Below are positions 8,041 to 16,100 of a DNA stretch of 64,000 nucleotides, one piece after another. The stretch's first letter is position 1, and the number at the start of each line of letters is the position of its first letter. This stretch comes from Falsiroseomonas frigidaquae (GTDB lineage: Bacteria > Pseudomonadota > Alphaproteobacteria > Acetobacterales > Acetobacteraceae): positions 558,001 to 622,000 of the forward strand of contig NZ_JAAVTX010000004.1 of NCBI RefSeq assembly GCF_012163145.1, read 5' to 3'. The translations under genes were made by a program, and so were the position numbers. The notes beneath the pieces were generated by a model that saw only the letters and a program-made list of their open reading frames with translations, was not told the origin of the DNA and did not search any database.

Positions 8041-9141
8041 CTAGTTCTTCTTCTGCTCTTCAGTTTCATCTTCTTCACCTGGGACCTCGGTGTCCTGTCC
8101 CAGCGTCTCCCGCACATACAGCATCTTGACCAGCACGAAGGCCACCACGGTGATCGGCGCGGCCAGGATCACGCCCGGCAGCCCGAACAGCAGGCCCACC
8201 GCCACCACCGCGAACAGCATCAGCGCCGGCGGCATGCTGACCATGTGCTTTTCGACCAGCGGCAGGATCATGTTGGATTCAAGCTGCTGGATGCCGAGGA
8301 ACAGCAATCCGGTCCACAGGAAGGCATTGCCGCCCTCCGCCAGCGCCAGCAGCAGGGCCGGCACGGCGCCCGCCACGGCCCCGATCAGCGGCACGAAGCC
8401 GGCAAGCCCCGCGAACAGCCCCAGCGCCAGCGGCGAGGGCAGACCCAGCATCCAGGTGCCGAGCCCGGCCAAGGTGCCGACGATGGTCATGGAGATGAGC
8501 TGCGCGCCGAGCCAGAGCCGCAGCGCACGGCCGCTGGCCACCAGCGCCTCATCCGCCCGCGCATGCTGTTCCCGCGGCAGCAGCTTCTCCACGCCGCGCC
8601 GGTACAGCGACGGGTTGGAGGCCAGGAAGAAGCCCCCGACGACGGCGACCACCAGGGCGGAGGCGGCATCCAGGAAGATCCGCCCGGCGGTGGCCGCATG
8701 GCCGGCCAGGGTGCCGATCAGCGAGGTATCCAGTCCCGCCGGTCCCTGCTCGGCGCGCTGCACGCCCTCCATGGAGGGCAGATCGACATCGAAACGGTCC
8801 TCGAAGGCGCTCACCGCCTCGGGCAGCCGGCTCCAGAGCTGGCCGACCTGGGCCGTGACCTCGCTGCCCACCAGCATCCCGGCCAGCCCCAGCCCGAGGC
8901 AGATCAGCACGCCCACCAGCGCCAGCGACCAGGTCCGTGACAGGCCGGCATGCCGCTCCAGCGGGGCTGCCGCCGCCAGCAGCATGGCCGCCACCACCAC
9001 GCCGCCGAAGGCGAGCAGCAGCGCATAACGAATCTGCCACAGCGCCAGCAGCAGCAGCACGACGGCCGCGACGATGAGCACGCGGCGCAGGAAGGCCACT
9101 TCCCCCGGTCCGCCACGGTTCCACGAACGAACACGATCCAT
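8041..9141 (-). CDS. AI-2E family transporter (PerM-like)
   Basis: 366 residues from ATG 9141, with GGGAG about 10 nt upstream. Longer in-frame starts add only a low-complexity N-terminus. Two N-terminal helices (VLIVAAVVLLLLALW and LLLAFGGVVVAAMLL) and further paired hydrophobic segments come before the family signature region: GFVPLIGAVAGAVPA, followed by a Glu-Ser-Asn motif (LESNMILP) and the C-terminal PGVILAAPI. About seven to eight membrane spans. Members export autoinducer-2 or act in Na+/H+ exchange; the substrate here is unknown. The C-terminus is acidic and disordered. Confidence 0.88.
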   Translation of the reverse strand: MDRVRSWNRGGPGEVAFLRRVLIVAAVVLLLLALWQIRYALLLAFGGVVVAAMLLAAAAPLERHAGLSRTWSLALVGVLICLGLGLAGMLVGSEVTAQVGQLWSRLPEAVSAFEDRFDVDLPSMEGVQRAEQGPAGLDTSLIGTLAGHAATAGRIFLDAASALVVAVVGGFFLASNPSLYRRGVEKLLPREQHARADEALVASGRALRLWLGAQLISMTIVGTLAGLGTWMLGLPSPLALGLFAGLAGFVPLIGAVAGAVPALLLALAEGGNAFLWTGLLFLGIQQLESNMILPLVEKHMVSMPPALMLFAVVAVGLLFGLPGVILAAPITVVAFVLVKMLYVRETLGQDTEVPGEEDETEEQKKN

Positions 9142-9325
9142 GCGCCAGCAACTCCCATTCACGGCCGGAGAAGCGGTGTTGCTGCGAAAGGGTTGCATCA
9201 CGAAACGCCCGGATCGGGGCTTGCTGCCACTGTCACGCGCCGGCAATCTTCATAAATCTGACGTCGAAGCCTTTCGGACTGTCCCATAGAAGGCAGCCGC
9301 ACCAGCACCACAGGGAGTTACCGCC

Positions 9326-10321
9326 ATGCTGCGCCGCCTTTTCGCCTCCAGTGTCCTGGCCACATCGGCCCTCGCACTCGGGCTGTTCGCCGGCCAGCCG
9401 CGCACCGCCGCGGCCCAGGAATGCCCGCGCGGCACGCTCGATGCCCGCTACTGCGACCGCGACGGTGACCTGGTAGCCGACGCGCCAACCGCGGCGCGGG
9501 AGCAGGTGGACCCCTCCACGCTGATCTTCGCCTATACCCCGGTGGAAGACCCCGCGGTCTACCGCACCGTCTGGCAGCCCTTCATGGACCACCTGGCGCG
9601 CGAGACCGGCAAGCGGGTGCAGTTCTTCTCCGTGCAGTCCAACGCCGCGCAGATCGAGGCGATGCGCGCCGGCCGCCTGCACATCGCCGGCTTCAACACC
9701 GGATCGAACCCGCTCGCCGTGAACTGCGCCGGCTTCGTGCCCTTCGCCATGATGGCGAGCAACAACGGCGCCTTCGGCTATGAGATGGAGATCATCGTCC
9801 CCGCCTCCTCCGACGCGCAGCGCATCGAGGATCTGCGGGGCCGCACCATCGCCTTCACCTCCGAGACCTCCAACTCCGGCTTCAAGGCGCCGTCCGCCCT
9901 GCTGGCCAGCGAGTTCAACATGCGCGCCGGCCGCGACTTCACCGCCGCCTTCTCCGGCCGCCACGACAATTCCATTCTCGGCGTCGCCAACCGCGACTAT
10001 GATGCGGCGGCCATCGCCAATTCCGTGCTGACCCGCATGGTGGCGCGCAACGTCGTGCGGATGGACCAGATCCGCAACATCTACCGCAGCCAGTCCTTCC
10101 CGACGACCGGCTATGGCCACGCGCATAACCTGGCGCCGGCGCTGGCGGAGAAGATCCGCGCCGCCTTCTTCAACTTCAACTGGAGCGGCACCGCGCTGGC
10201 GACCGAATTCGGCAAGAGCGAGCCGCCGGCGGAGAAGTTCATCCCGATCACCTACCGCGAGCATTGGAACGTGGTGCGGCAGATCGATGCGGCGATGGAC
10301 GTCTCCTACGCCTGCCGCTGA
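9326..10321 (+). CDS. phnD: Phosphonate/phosphite-type ABC transporter substrate-binding protein
   Basis: 331 residues with a signal peptide ending around RTAAAQE. The mature part has the PhnD/type-2 periplasmic-binding-protein pattern: [40 protein letters not shown], then [20 protein letters not shown]. It binds a phosphonate, phosphite or similar oxyanion in the periplasm and hands it to PhnE. The start is preceded by GGGAG. It heads a four-gene operon (phnD-phnC-phnE-phnE). No C-P lyase or other phosphonate-degrading genes are nearby, so the exact ligand is open. Confidence 0.88.
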   Translation: MLRRLFASSVLATSALALGLFAGQPRTAAAQECPRGTLDARYCDRDGDLVADAPTAAREQVDPSTLIFAYTPVEDPAVYRTVWQPFMDHLARETGKRVQFFSVQSNAAQIEAMRAGRLHIAGFNTGSNPLAVNCAGFVPFAMMASNNGAFGYEMEIIVPASSDAQRIEDLRGRTIAFTSETSNSGFKAPSALLASEFNMRAGRDFTAAFSGRHDNSILGVANRDYDAAAIANSVLTRMVARNVVRMDQIRNIYRSQSFPTTGYGHAHNLAPALAEKIRAAFFNFNWSGTALATEFGKSEPPAEKFIPITYREHWNVVRQIDAAMDVSYACR

Positions 10322-10334
10322 GGATCATCACACC

Positions 10335-11135
10335 GTGCTGCTGTCGATCGAAGGGCTGACCAAGCGCTACCCGACCGGTGACCTCGCACTCGACAAGGTC
10401 GATCTGCAGGTTCCGGCGGGCCAGGTGATGGCGCTGATCGGCCCTTCGGGCGCCGGCAAATCCACGCTGATCCGCTGCGTCAACCGGCTGGTGGAACCCT
10501 CCGCCGGCCGGGTGATGCTGGACGGGGTGAACCTCACCGCACTCGGCTCCGGCGCGCTGCGCCGGGCGCGGCGACGGATGGGCATGATCTTCCAGGAATA
10601 CGCGCTGGTCGAACGCCTGACGGTGATGGAGAACGTGCTGTCCGGCCGGCTCGGCTATGTCGGCTTCTGGGCGTCCTGGTTCCGCCGCTTTCCGCGCAAG
10701 GATGTCGAGGAAGCTTTTCGACTTCTGGACCGCGTGGGGCTGGCGCATATGGCGGACAAGCGCGCCGATGCCCTGTCCGGCGGCCAGCGCCAGCGCGTCG
10801 GCATCGTGCGCGCGCTGATGCAGGACCCGAAGCTGCTGCTGGTGGACGAACCCACCGCCAGCCTCGATCCCAAGACCAGCCGGCAGATCATGCGGCTGAT
10901 CGTGGAGCTCTGCGCCGAACGCGGCCTCGCCGCCATCATCAACATCCATGACGTGGCGCTGGCACAGCAATTCGCGCGCCGCATCGTGGGGCTGCGCGCC
11001 GGCCGTATAGTCTTCGACGGCCCGGCCGAGGATCTGCGGGCCGAGGGCCTGACCGACATCTATGGCGAGGAGGATTGGTCGCAGACCATCCGCAAGGCCG
11101 AGGAGGAGGACGAGGCAGCCGAGGTCTTGGCATGA
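10335..11135 (+). CDS. phnC: Phosphonate-type ABC transporter ATP-binding protein
   Basis: 266 residues from a GTG start 13 nt after the phnD stop. An upstream in-frame ATG would run deep into phnD and is rejected. Walker A is GPSGAGKST, the Q-loop region is [10 protein letters not shown], the signature is [10 protein letters not shown] and Walker B is [12 protein letters not shown]. The order and size match PhnC, the cytoplasmic ATPase of PhnCDE importers. The stop overlaps the first phnE start by 4 bp (ATGA). Confidence 0.9.
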   Translation: MLLSIEGLTKRYPTGDLALDKVDLQVPAGQVMALIGPSGAGKSTLIRCVNRLVEPSAGRVMLDGVNLTALGSGALRRARRRMGMIFQEYALVERLTVMENVLSGRLGYVGFWASWFRRFPRKDVEEAFRLLDRVGLAHMADKRADALSGGQRQRVGIVRALMQDPKLLLVDEPTASLDPKTSRQIMRLIVELCAERGLAAIINIHDVALAQQFARRIVGLRAGRIVFDGPAEDLRAEGLTDIYGEEDWSQTIRKAEEEDEAAEVLA

Positions 11136-11950
11136 GCGCCACGCATTTCGACGCCGCTGCCGCCGCCCGCGCCTGGCGCCCGCCGCCGCTGATCGAGACG
11201 CCCTGGCTGCGCTACGCCGTCTATCTCGGTGCGCTGGCCTATGCGCTGGTCGCCTTCTCCACCATCGAGGTGAACTGGACCCGCGCGGCGGAAGGCGTGG
11301 AACGCGCGGGGCGTTTCCTCAGCGGCTTCTTTCCGCCGGACTTCGTCACCAAGGGCGACGACATCCTGGCCGGGCTGCTGGAGAGCCTGACCATGACGGT
11401 GGTCTCCACCGGCATCGGCATCATCCTGTCCATCCCGGTGGCGCTGGGGGCGTCGCGCAACCTGGCGCCGCTGCCGGTCTACCTGTTCTGCCGCGGCATC
11501 ATCGCCATCAGCCGCACCTTCCAGGAAATCATCATCGCCATCGTCTTCGTCGCCATGGTGGGCTTCGGTCCGCTGGCCGGCACGCTGACGCTGGCCTTCG
11601 CCACCATCGGCTTCATGGCGAAGCTGATCGCGGAGGATATCGAGGATATCCAGGCGAGCCAGGCGGAGGCGGTGCGCGCCACCGGATCATCCTGGTTCCA
11701 GCTGCTGGCCTGGGGCGTGCTGCCCCAGGTGCGGCCGCGCCTGATCGGGCTTTCGGCCTACCGCCTCGACATCAATTTCCGGGAGAGTGCGGTGCTCGGC
11801 CTGGTGGGTGCCGGCGGCATCGGCGACACGCTGAACACCAGCTTCGACCGCTACGAATTCGACACCGCCGCGGCGGTGCTGATCGTCATCATCGTCATCG
11901 TGCTGGCCTGCGAATACGCCAGCGGGTACATCCGCCGGCAGGTGCAGTAA
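11132..11950 (+). CDS. phnE: Phosphonate-type ABC transporter permease, first copy
   Basis: 272 residues with about six membrane helices. The coupling-helix (EAA) segment reads [20 protein letters not shown] and is followed by [20 protein letters not shown], the usual PhnE C-terminal signature. It starts inside the phnC stop and shares its own stop with the next start (TAATG). Paired PhnE permeases occur in several PhnCDE operons and probably form the heterodimeric channel. Confidence 0.9.
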   Translation: MSATHFDAAAAARAWRPPPLIETPWLRYAVYLGALAYALVAFSTIEVNWTRAAEGVERAGRFLSGFFPPDFVTKGDDILAGLLESLTMTVVSTGIGIILSIPVALGASRNLAPLPVYLFCRGIIAISRTFQEIIIAIVFVAMVGFGPLAGTLTLAFATIGFMAKLIAEDIEDIQASQAEAVRATGSSWFQLLAWGVLPQVRPRLIGLSAYRLDINFRESAVLGLVGAGGIGDTLNTSFDRYEFDTAAAVLIVIIVIVLACEYASGYIRRQVQ

Positions 11951-12768
11951 TGGCCATCCTGACCCGCGCGGACGGCACGCCGGATTGGCGCCGGCGCACG
12001 CCGAAGGCGGATCTGCTGGTCTGGGCCGGCTGGTTCGGCGCCGTGGCGCTGACCGTGGCCTGCTTCCAGTTCATCTCCGACCGCACCATCTGGCCCTTCG
12101 TCTGGGATGCGCCGGCGCAGGGCGCGGACCTGATCGGCCGCATGTTCCCGCCGCGCTGGTCCTATGCCAGCCAGTTGTGGAAGCCGCTGCTGGACACCAT
12201 CAACATGGCGACCATAGGAACGGCGCTGGCCATCGTCATCGGCGTGCCGCTGGCCTTCCTCGCCGCGCACAACACCACGCCGAGCCGGCTGGTGGTGCGG
12301 CCGGTGGTGCTGTTCATCATCGTCGCCAGCCGGTCCATCAACTCGCTGATCTGGGCGTTGATCCTGGTGATCATCCTCGGGCCCGGCATCCTCGCCGGCA
12401 TCATGGCGATCGCGCTGCGCAGCGTCGGCTTCATCGCCAAGCTGCTGTATGAGGCGATCGAGGAGATCGATGCGACGCAGGTCGAAGCCGTGACCGCCAC
12501 CGGCGCCTCCCGCCCCCAGGTGCTGGGCTGGGCCATCGTGCCGCAGGTGATGCCCGCCTTCGCCGGCATCAGCGTGTTCCGCTGGGACATCAACATCCGG
12601 GAGGCGACGGTGCTCGGCCTGGTGGGCGCGGGCGGCATCGGCATGCAGATGCAGGCCAGCATCAACGTGCTGGCCTGGCCGCAGGTGACGACGATCTTCG
12701 TGCTGATCCTCGGCACCGTGCTGGTCAGCGAATGGCTGTCCGCAAGGGTGCGGCACGCGGTGATCTAG
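11950..12768 (+). CDS. phnE: Phosphonate-type ABC transporter permease, second copy
   Basis: 272 residues, the same length as the preceding permease. It has an N-terminal helix (LLVWAGWFGAVALTVACFQF), the EAA segment ATQVEAVTATGASRPQVLGW, and [20 protein letters not shown]. The start was chosen at the TAATG junction; the in-frame upstream extension would overlap all of the first permease. It ends the importer operon and converges directly on the enolase-superfamily gene, whose stop begins at the next base. Confidence 0.9.
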   Translation: MAILTRADGTPDWRRRTPKADLLVWAGWFGAVALTVACFQFISDRTIWPFVWDAPAQGADLIGRMFPPRWSYASQLWKPLLDTINMATIGTALAIVIGVPLAFLAAHNTTPSRLVVRPVVLFIIVASRSINSLIWALILVIILGPGILAGIMAIALRSVGFIAKLLYEAIEEIDATQVEAVTATGASRPQVLGWAIVPQVMPAFAGISVFRWDINIREATVLGLVGAGGIGMQMQASINVLAWPQVTTIFVLILGTVLVSEWLSARVRHAVI

Positions 12769-13836
12769 CTACAGGCTGGGCTCCAGCCCCAGCCCGGGCC
12801 CGCCCGGCACCGCCACGCGGCCATCCCGCGGCACCAGCGCCGGGTAGACCGGCGTGGCGAGGTCGGCGAAGTAGATCTCCAGCGGCGCCGGCTGTTCCGC
12901 CGCGGCCAGCACATGCAGCGTGGCCAGCAGGCCCGGCCCGAAATAGGGCGAATGCGGTACCACCCGCACCCCGGCCTCCGCCGCCAGCGCCGAGACCTGC
13001 AACAGGCCGGAGACGCCGCCATGCTTGGTGGCACTCGGCTGCGCCACATCCACCGCGCCGGCGGCGAAGAGCCGCGCGAAATCCTCGGCACCGCCCAGGT
13101 TTTCGCCGGCCGAGATCGGCACCCCCGCCTCCCCGCGCAGCGCGGCCAGCCCGGCGAAATCCTCGGGCGGCCAGAGCGGTTCCTCGACCCAGCCGATGTT
13201 CAGCCCGCGCACCGCGGCGCAGAACTCCAGCGCCGGCGCCACGCGGTCCCAGGCGCAGTTCACGTCCAGCATCAGCGGCAGGTCGCCCGCCGCATCGCGC
13301 GCGGCGCGGATGCAGTCCGGATCCACCTCATGCAGCTTGATCTCGCGGTAGCCGCGGCGCCGCGCCTCCGCCGCGTTGCGCGCCACATCCGCGGCCGCGC
13401 CGTAGCGCAGCAGGCTGGCATAGGCCGGCACCTCCGCCCGCCTGCCATTGCCCAGCAGCACATGCAGCGGCACGCCGGCCGCCTTGCCGGCGATGTCCCA
13501 CAGCGCGATGTCGATGGCGGAGATGGCGAAGCCGACCGGCCCGTTGCGGCCGAAATTGTGGAAGCGCCGCGCCAGCATCCGGCCGAGGCCGGCGATGTCG
13601 CGCGCATCCTGGCCGATGCAGGCGGGGCCGATCAGCCGCTCCACCACATCCTGCGTGGTCTGCGCCAGGGTGAAGCCGAAGCCCTCCCCCCAGCCATGCA
13701 GCCCGCCCTCCGTCTCCACCCGCACCAGCAGCGTGTCCATGCGGGTCAGGCGCAGATTGCCGCCCATGGAGGTCGGGCCCGCGCCATAGGTGAAGTCGCT
13801 GCGATGCAGATGCGTCTCGACGCGGGTGATCTTCAT
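12769..13836 (-). CDS. Mandelate racemase/muconate lactonizing enzyme family protein (enolase superfamily)
   Basis: 355 residues, full length. Catalytic features are visible: REIKLHEVD (Lys167, with His169), LMLDVNCAWD (Asp191, Asn193), VEEPLWP (Glu218/219), SAGEN (Glu245) and VPHSPYFG (His295). Asp191, Glu218/219 and Glu245 would bind Mg2+. Such enzymes abstract a proton alpha to a carboxylate and act as racemases, cycloisomerases or sugar-acid dehydratases; the substrate cannot be read from the sequence. The start overlaps the preceding DUF533 gene by 4 bp, although a functional link is not obvious. Confidence 0.85.
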   Translation of the reverse strand: MKITRVETHLHRSDFTYGAGPTSMGGNLRLTRMDTLLVRVETEGGLHGWGEGFGFTLAQTTQDVVERLIGPACIGQDARDIAGLGRMLARRFHNFGRNGPVGFAISAIDIALWDIAGKAAGVPLHVLLGNGRRAEVPAYASLLRYGAAADVARNAAEARRRGYREIKLHEVDPDCIRAARDAAGDLPLMLDVNCAWDRVAPALEFCAAVRGLNIGWVEEPLWPPEDFAGLAALRGEAGVPISAGENLGGAEDFARLFAAGAVDVAQPSATKHGGVSGLLQVSALAAEAGVRVVPHSPYFGPGLLATLHVLAAAEQPAPLEIYFADLATPVYPALVPRDGRVAVPGGPGLGLEPSL

Positions 13837-14615
13837 GCCGCGGGGGCGGCGTCGATCTGGCGGTCGAGATGCGCGACCAGCCCGGCGGGCAGCTTCAGCC
13901 GGTGCGCCAGGGCCTCGAGATAGGCGCGCTCCGCCGGATGGTCCGGGTCCACCGCGAGGCGGGAAACCAGGTAGATCTCGCTGGCCTGTTCCTGGGTCTG
14001 CGCCGCGGCCGCGACCTCGCTGACGCCGATCGGGGATTCGAGGGCGTCGAAGACGAAGGCCTTGGCCTCCGCATCCAGCCCGGCCTTGTCCACATGCGCG
14101 AAGATGCGGGCGCGTTCCTCGGCATCGATATGGCCATCGGCGCGGGCGGCGCCGATCATGGCGCGGATCAGGGCGAGTTCGAAGGCCTCGCCGCCCGCGG
14201 CCGGGGTGGCGCCGGGCAGGAAGCGCGGCTCCACCGCCGCGGCGTCCTGCGGGGTGGCGGGGGGCGCGGTGGCCGGCGCCTGGCCGGCCTGCCAGTTCTG
14301 CCAGGCCCGATGCGCCAGCGCGCCGAGCACGGCCGCGCCGCCATGGCTGATCAGCCCGCCGCCACGACGCATCCCCTTGCCGCCCAGCAGCAGGCCCAGG
14401 ATGCCGCCCGCGGCCGCGCCGCCGGCGAAGCCGCCCAAGCCGGAGCCACCACCGCCGGCGCGCTGCAGCGCCTGGCGTGCCATGTCCGCCAGCCCGCCCG
14501 ATCCCTGCTGGGACACGGCGGGCGGCTGGCCCTGGGCGGGATTGGTCCAGGGCGAGGGCGCGGCGCCCTGGCTGGAGCCGAGGAAGCGGTCGAGGAGGGA
14601 TTTGGCGTCGATCAT
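13833..14615 (-). CDS. DUF533 / TerB-like protein
   Basis: 260 residues. A Gly/Ala/Pro-rich N-terminal half has a hydrophobic glycine-zipper stretch (GGFAGGAAAGGILGLLLGG). The C-terminal alpha-helical region has ALIRAMIGAARADGHIDAEE and SRLAVDPDHPAERAYLEALA, the acidic metal-binding pattern shared by DUF533 (YebE) and TerB-like domains. The stop overlaps the following enolase-superfamily start. The role is unknown. Its start region faces the PhyH gene end, with 49 bp between. Confidence 0.78.
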   Translation of the reverse strand: MIDAKSLLDRFLGSSQGAAPSPWTNPAQGQPPAVSQQGSGGLADMARQALQRAGGGGSGLGGFAGGAAAGGILGLLLGGKGMRRGGGLISHGGAAVLGALAHRAWQNWQAGQAPATAPPATPQDAAAVEPRFLPGATPAAGGEAFELALIRAMIGAARADGHIDAEERARIFAHVDKAGLDAEAKAFVFDALESPIGVSEVAAAAQTQEQASEIYLVSRLAVDPDHPAERAYLEALAHRLKLPAGLVAHLDRQIDAAPAA

Positions 14616-14664
14616 GCCCCGGATGTTGCCATTGGCGATGCCCGCTGCAAGCGCCGGCCGGTCA

Positions 14665-15378
14665 TCATCCCGTCAGCCAGCGCGGCGGGCGGCGCAGCAG
14701 GTTCGGCGCAAGGCCGGTCTGGGATTCGCGGCTGCGCGTCGCCACCGGGTCATCCCACCGGCCCCATTGCACCACCAAGTTGCGCCGGGCGCTGGCGGAG
14801 CGGTTGGGCGCGCCGCCATGCAGCACCCGCGGATGGATCAGCACCATCGCCCCCCTGCGGCAGCGCGGCACCACCTCCGGCCGCCCCGGGCCGCGATGCG
14901 AGCCGGGGCGGAAGCCGGTGCCGCCATTGCCGGGGTGCATGCCATCCAGGCACAGCATGGCGCGCAGGAAGCGGCTGCGCCGGGTCGGCATGTATCGGTT
15001 GGCGGCATCCCGGTGCCAGGCGATGCCGCTGCCGAAGCGCGCGGCCTTCATGGTGACATTGGCGAAATGCAGCACCAGCCGCCGCGTGCCCAGCGCCCGC
15101 GCCACCGCCGCCAGGACGCGCGGATGCGCCGCGGCGGCGGCGAAGGCGGGATGCAGGCGGGTGGGCTCGCCCAGGATGAAGGGCGCGTCCTGGCCCGGCG
15201 GCAGCGGCGCGCCGCGCTGGGCCTCCCGCACGCCCGACTCCATCACGCAGCGCGCGGCTTCGGCCGCGCTCAGCCGGCGTCGTGCCAGCCGGCCGAGCAG
15301 CGCGCGCAGCCGGTCCTGCAAGGCGGCCGGCGGGCCGGGCAGGATGGCAAAGCCGCCCCGCGCCAGCGACGGGCGCAT
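14665..15378 (-). CDS. Phytanoyl-CoA dioxygenase (PhyH) family Fe(II)/2-oxoglutarate oxygenase
   Basis: 237 residues. The 2-His-1-carboxylate iron site is visible as WHRD (His122, Asp124) and RVLHGG (His187), with a following Arg cluster that could bind 2-oxoglutarate. PGNGGTGFRPGSH matches the family beta-strand region. It is the last gene of a coupled four-gene operon downstream of the Fur-type box at 19709; its ATG shares one base with the HemS-like stop. The substrate is unknown. Its position suggests it modifies an iron carrier, or a compound imported by the adjacent transporter (inference). Confidence 0.75.
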   Translation of the reverse strand: MRPSLARGGFAILPGPPAALQDRLRALLGRLARRRLSAAEAARCVMESGVREAQRGAPLPPGQDAPFILGEPTRLHPAFAAAAAHPRVLAAVARALGTRRLVLHFANVTMKAARFGSGIAWHRDAANRYMPTRRSRFLRAMLCLDGMHPGNGGTGFRPGSHRGPGRPEVVPRCRRGAMVLIHPRVLHGGAPNRSASARRNLVVQWGRWDDPVATRSRESQTGLAPNLLRRPPRWLTG

Positions 15379-16100
15379 CAGCCGAAGCCGGCCAGCGCCG
15401 CCTCCGCCGCCGCATCCAGCGGGCGCAGCACCAGGCCGGTCTCGGCGCCTGCCGCATCCAGCGCCGCCAGCCCGGCCTCCCCGCGCCGGAAACCGCTGAC
15501 GGAGCCGCCGCGCAGATGCAGGTGGAAATCGGGGCGGATGATGTTGGCGTAGCCCATCATGCCCCTCACCTCCTCCACCGCGCCGCGCCAGGCCTGGCTG
15601 GCGCCGGCCTCCTGGAAGCGTATCTCCACCTGGCCGCCGCTGGCGCGCAGCGCCTCCAGCGCCGCAGTGCCGGCATCGGCCTCGGGCGGCTGTTCGGTGG
15701 GGGGCAGGTCCGGGCGCGGCGGTGTCTCAAGCTCCGCGCCGACATGGCCGCGCACGGCGGCGTCGTACTGCTCCGGCCCATCCATCGCGGTGACGGACAT
15801 CAAGGTCGCATCCGCCGCGTCCTTGAACTCGAAGCGCGGATAGGATTTGCCGCGCATCACGCTGCTGCGGTCGCCCACCACGCGCACCACGCGGTCCAGC
15901 GCCAGTTCCGAATCATGCAGCGGCCCCTGGATGCGCAAGGTATCGCCGGTGCAGGTCGCGGCTTCGATCACGCCGATGCGTTCATGCGTGGTGCCACCGC
16001 CGCTGATGCCCACCATGGCGCGACCGATGGCGGGCAGCAGGGCCGCGACCTCGGCCGGGGTGGCATCCAGCAGAAAGCGTCGCGGCAGGGTCTCGGTCAT
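15378..16100 (-). CDS. Hypothetical protein with HemS/ChuX-like features
   Basis: 240 residues. No exact family was recognised, but the layout resembles a shortened HemS/ChuS heme-trafficking protein. MVGISGGGTTHERIGVIEAA resembles the HemS stretch around V-M-A-L-T-R-N-x-x-C-V-H-E. A D-L-R-like strand, RFEFKDAADATLMSV and DFHLHLR resemble HemS FDADG and DPDFNLHLR segments. It lies in an operon (4-bp overlap with the fused ABC gene, 1-bp with PhyH) next to a heme-type TonB receptor. Heme handling is therefore a reasonable inference; the similarity is by eye and distant. Confidence 0.5.
   Translation of the reverse strand: MTETLPRRFLLDATPAEVAALLPAIGRAMVGISGGGTTHERIGVIEAATCTGDTLRIQGPLHDSELALDRVVRVVGDRSSVMRGKSYPRFEFKDAADATLMSVTAMDGPEQYDAAVRGHVGAELETPPRPDLPPTEQPPEADAGTAALEALRASGGQVEIRFQEAGASQAWRGAVEEVRGMMGYANIIRPDFHLHLRGGSVSGFRRGEAGLAALDAAGAETGLVLRPLDAAAEAALAGFG

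Noticed and set aside
11062-11949. Upstream extension of the second phnE permease
   Set aside because: It would overlap the whole first permease; the TAATG junction gives the correct start.
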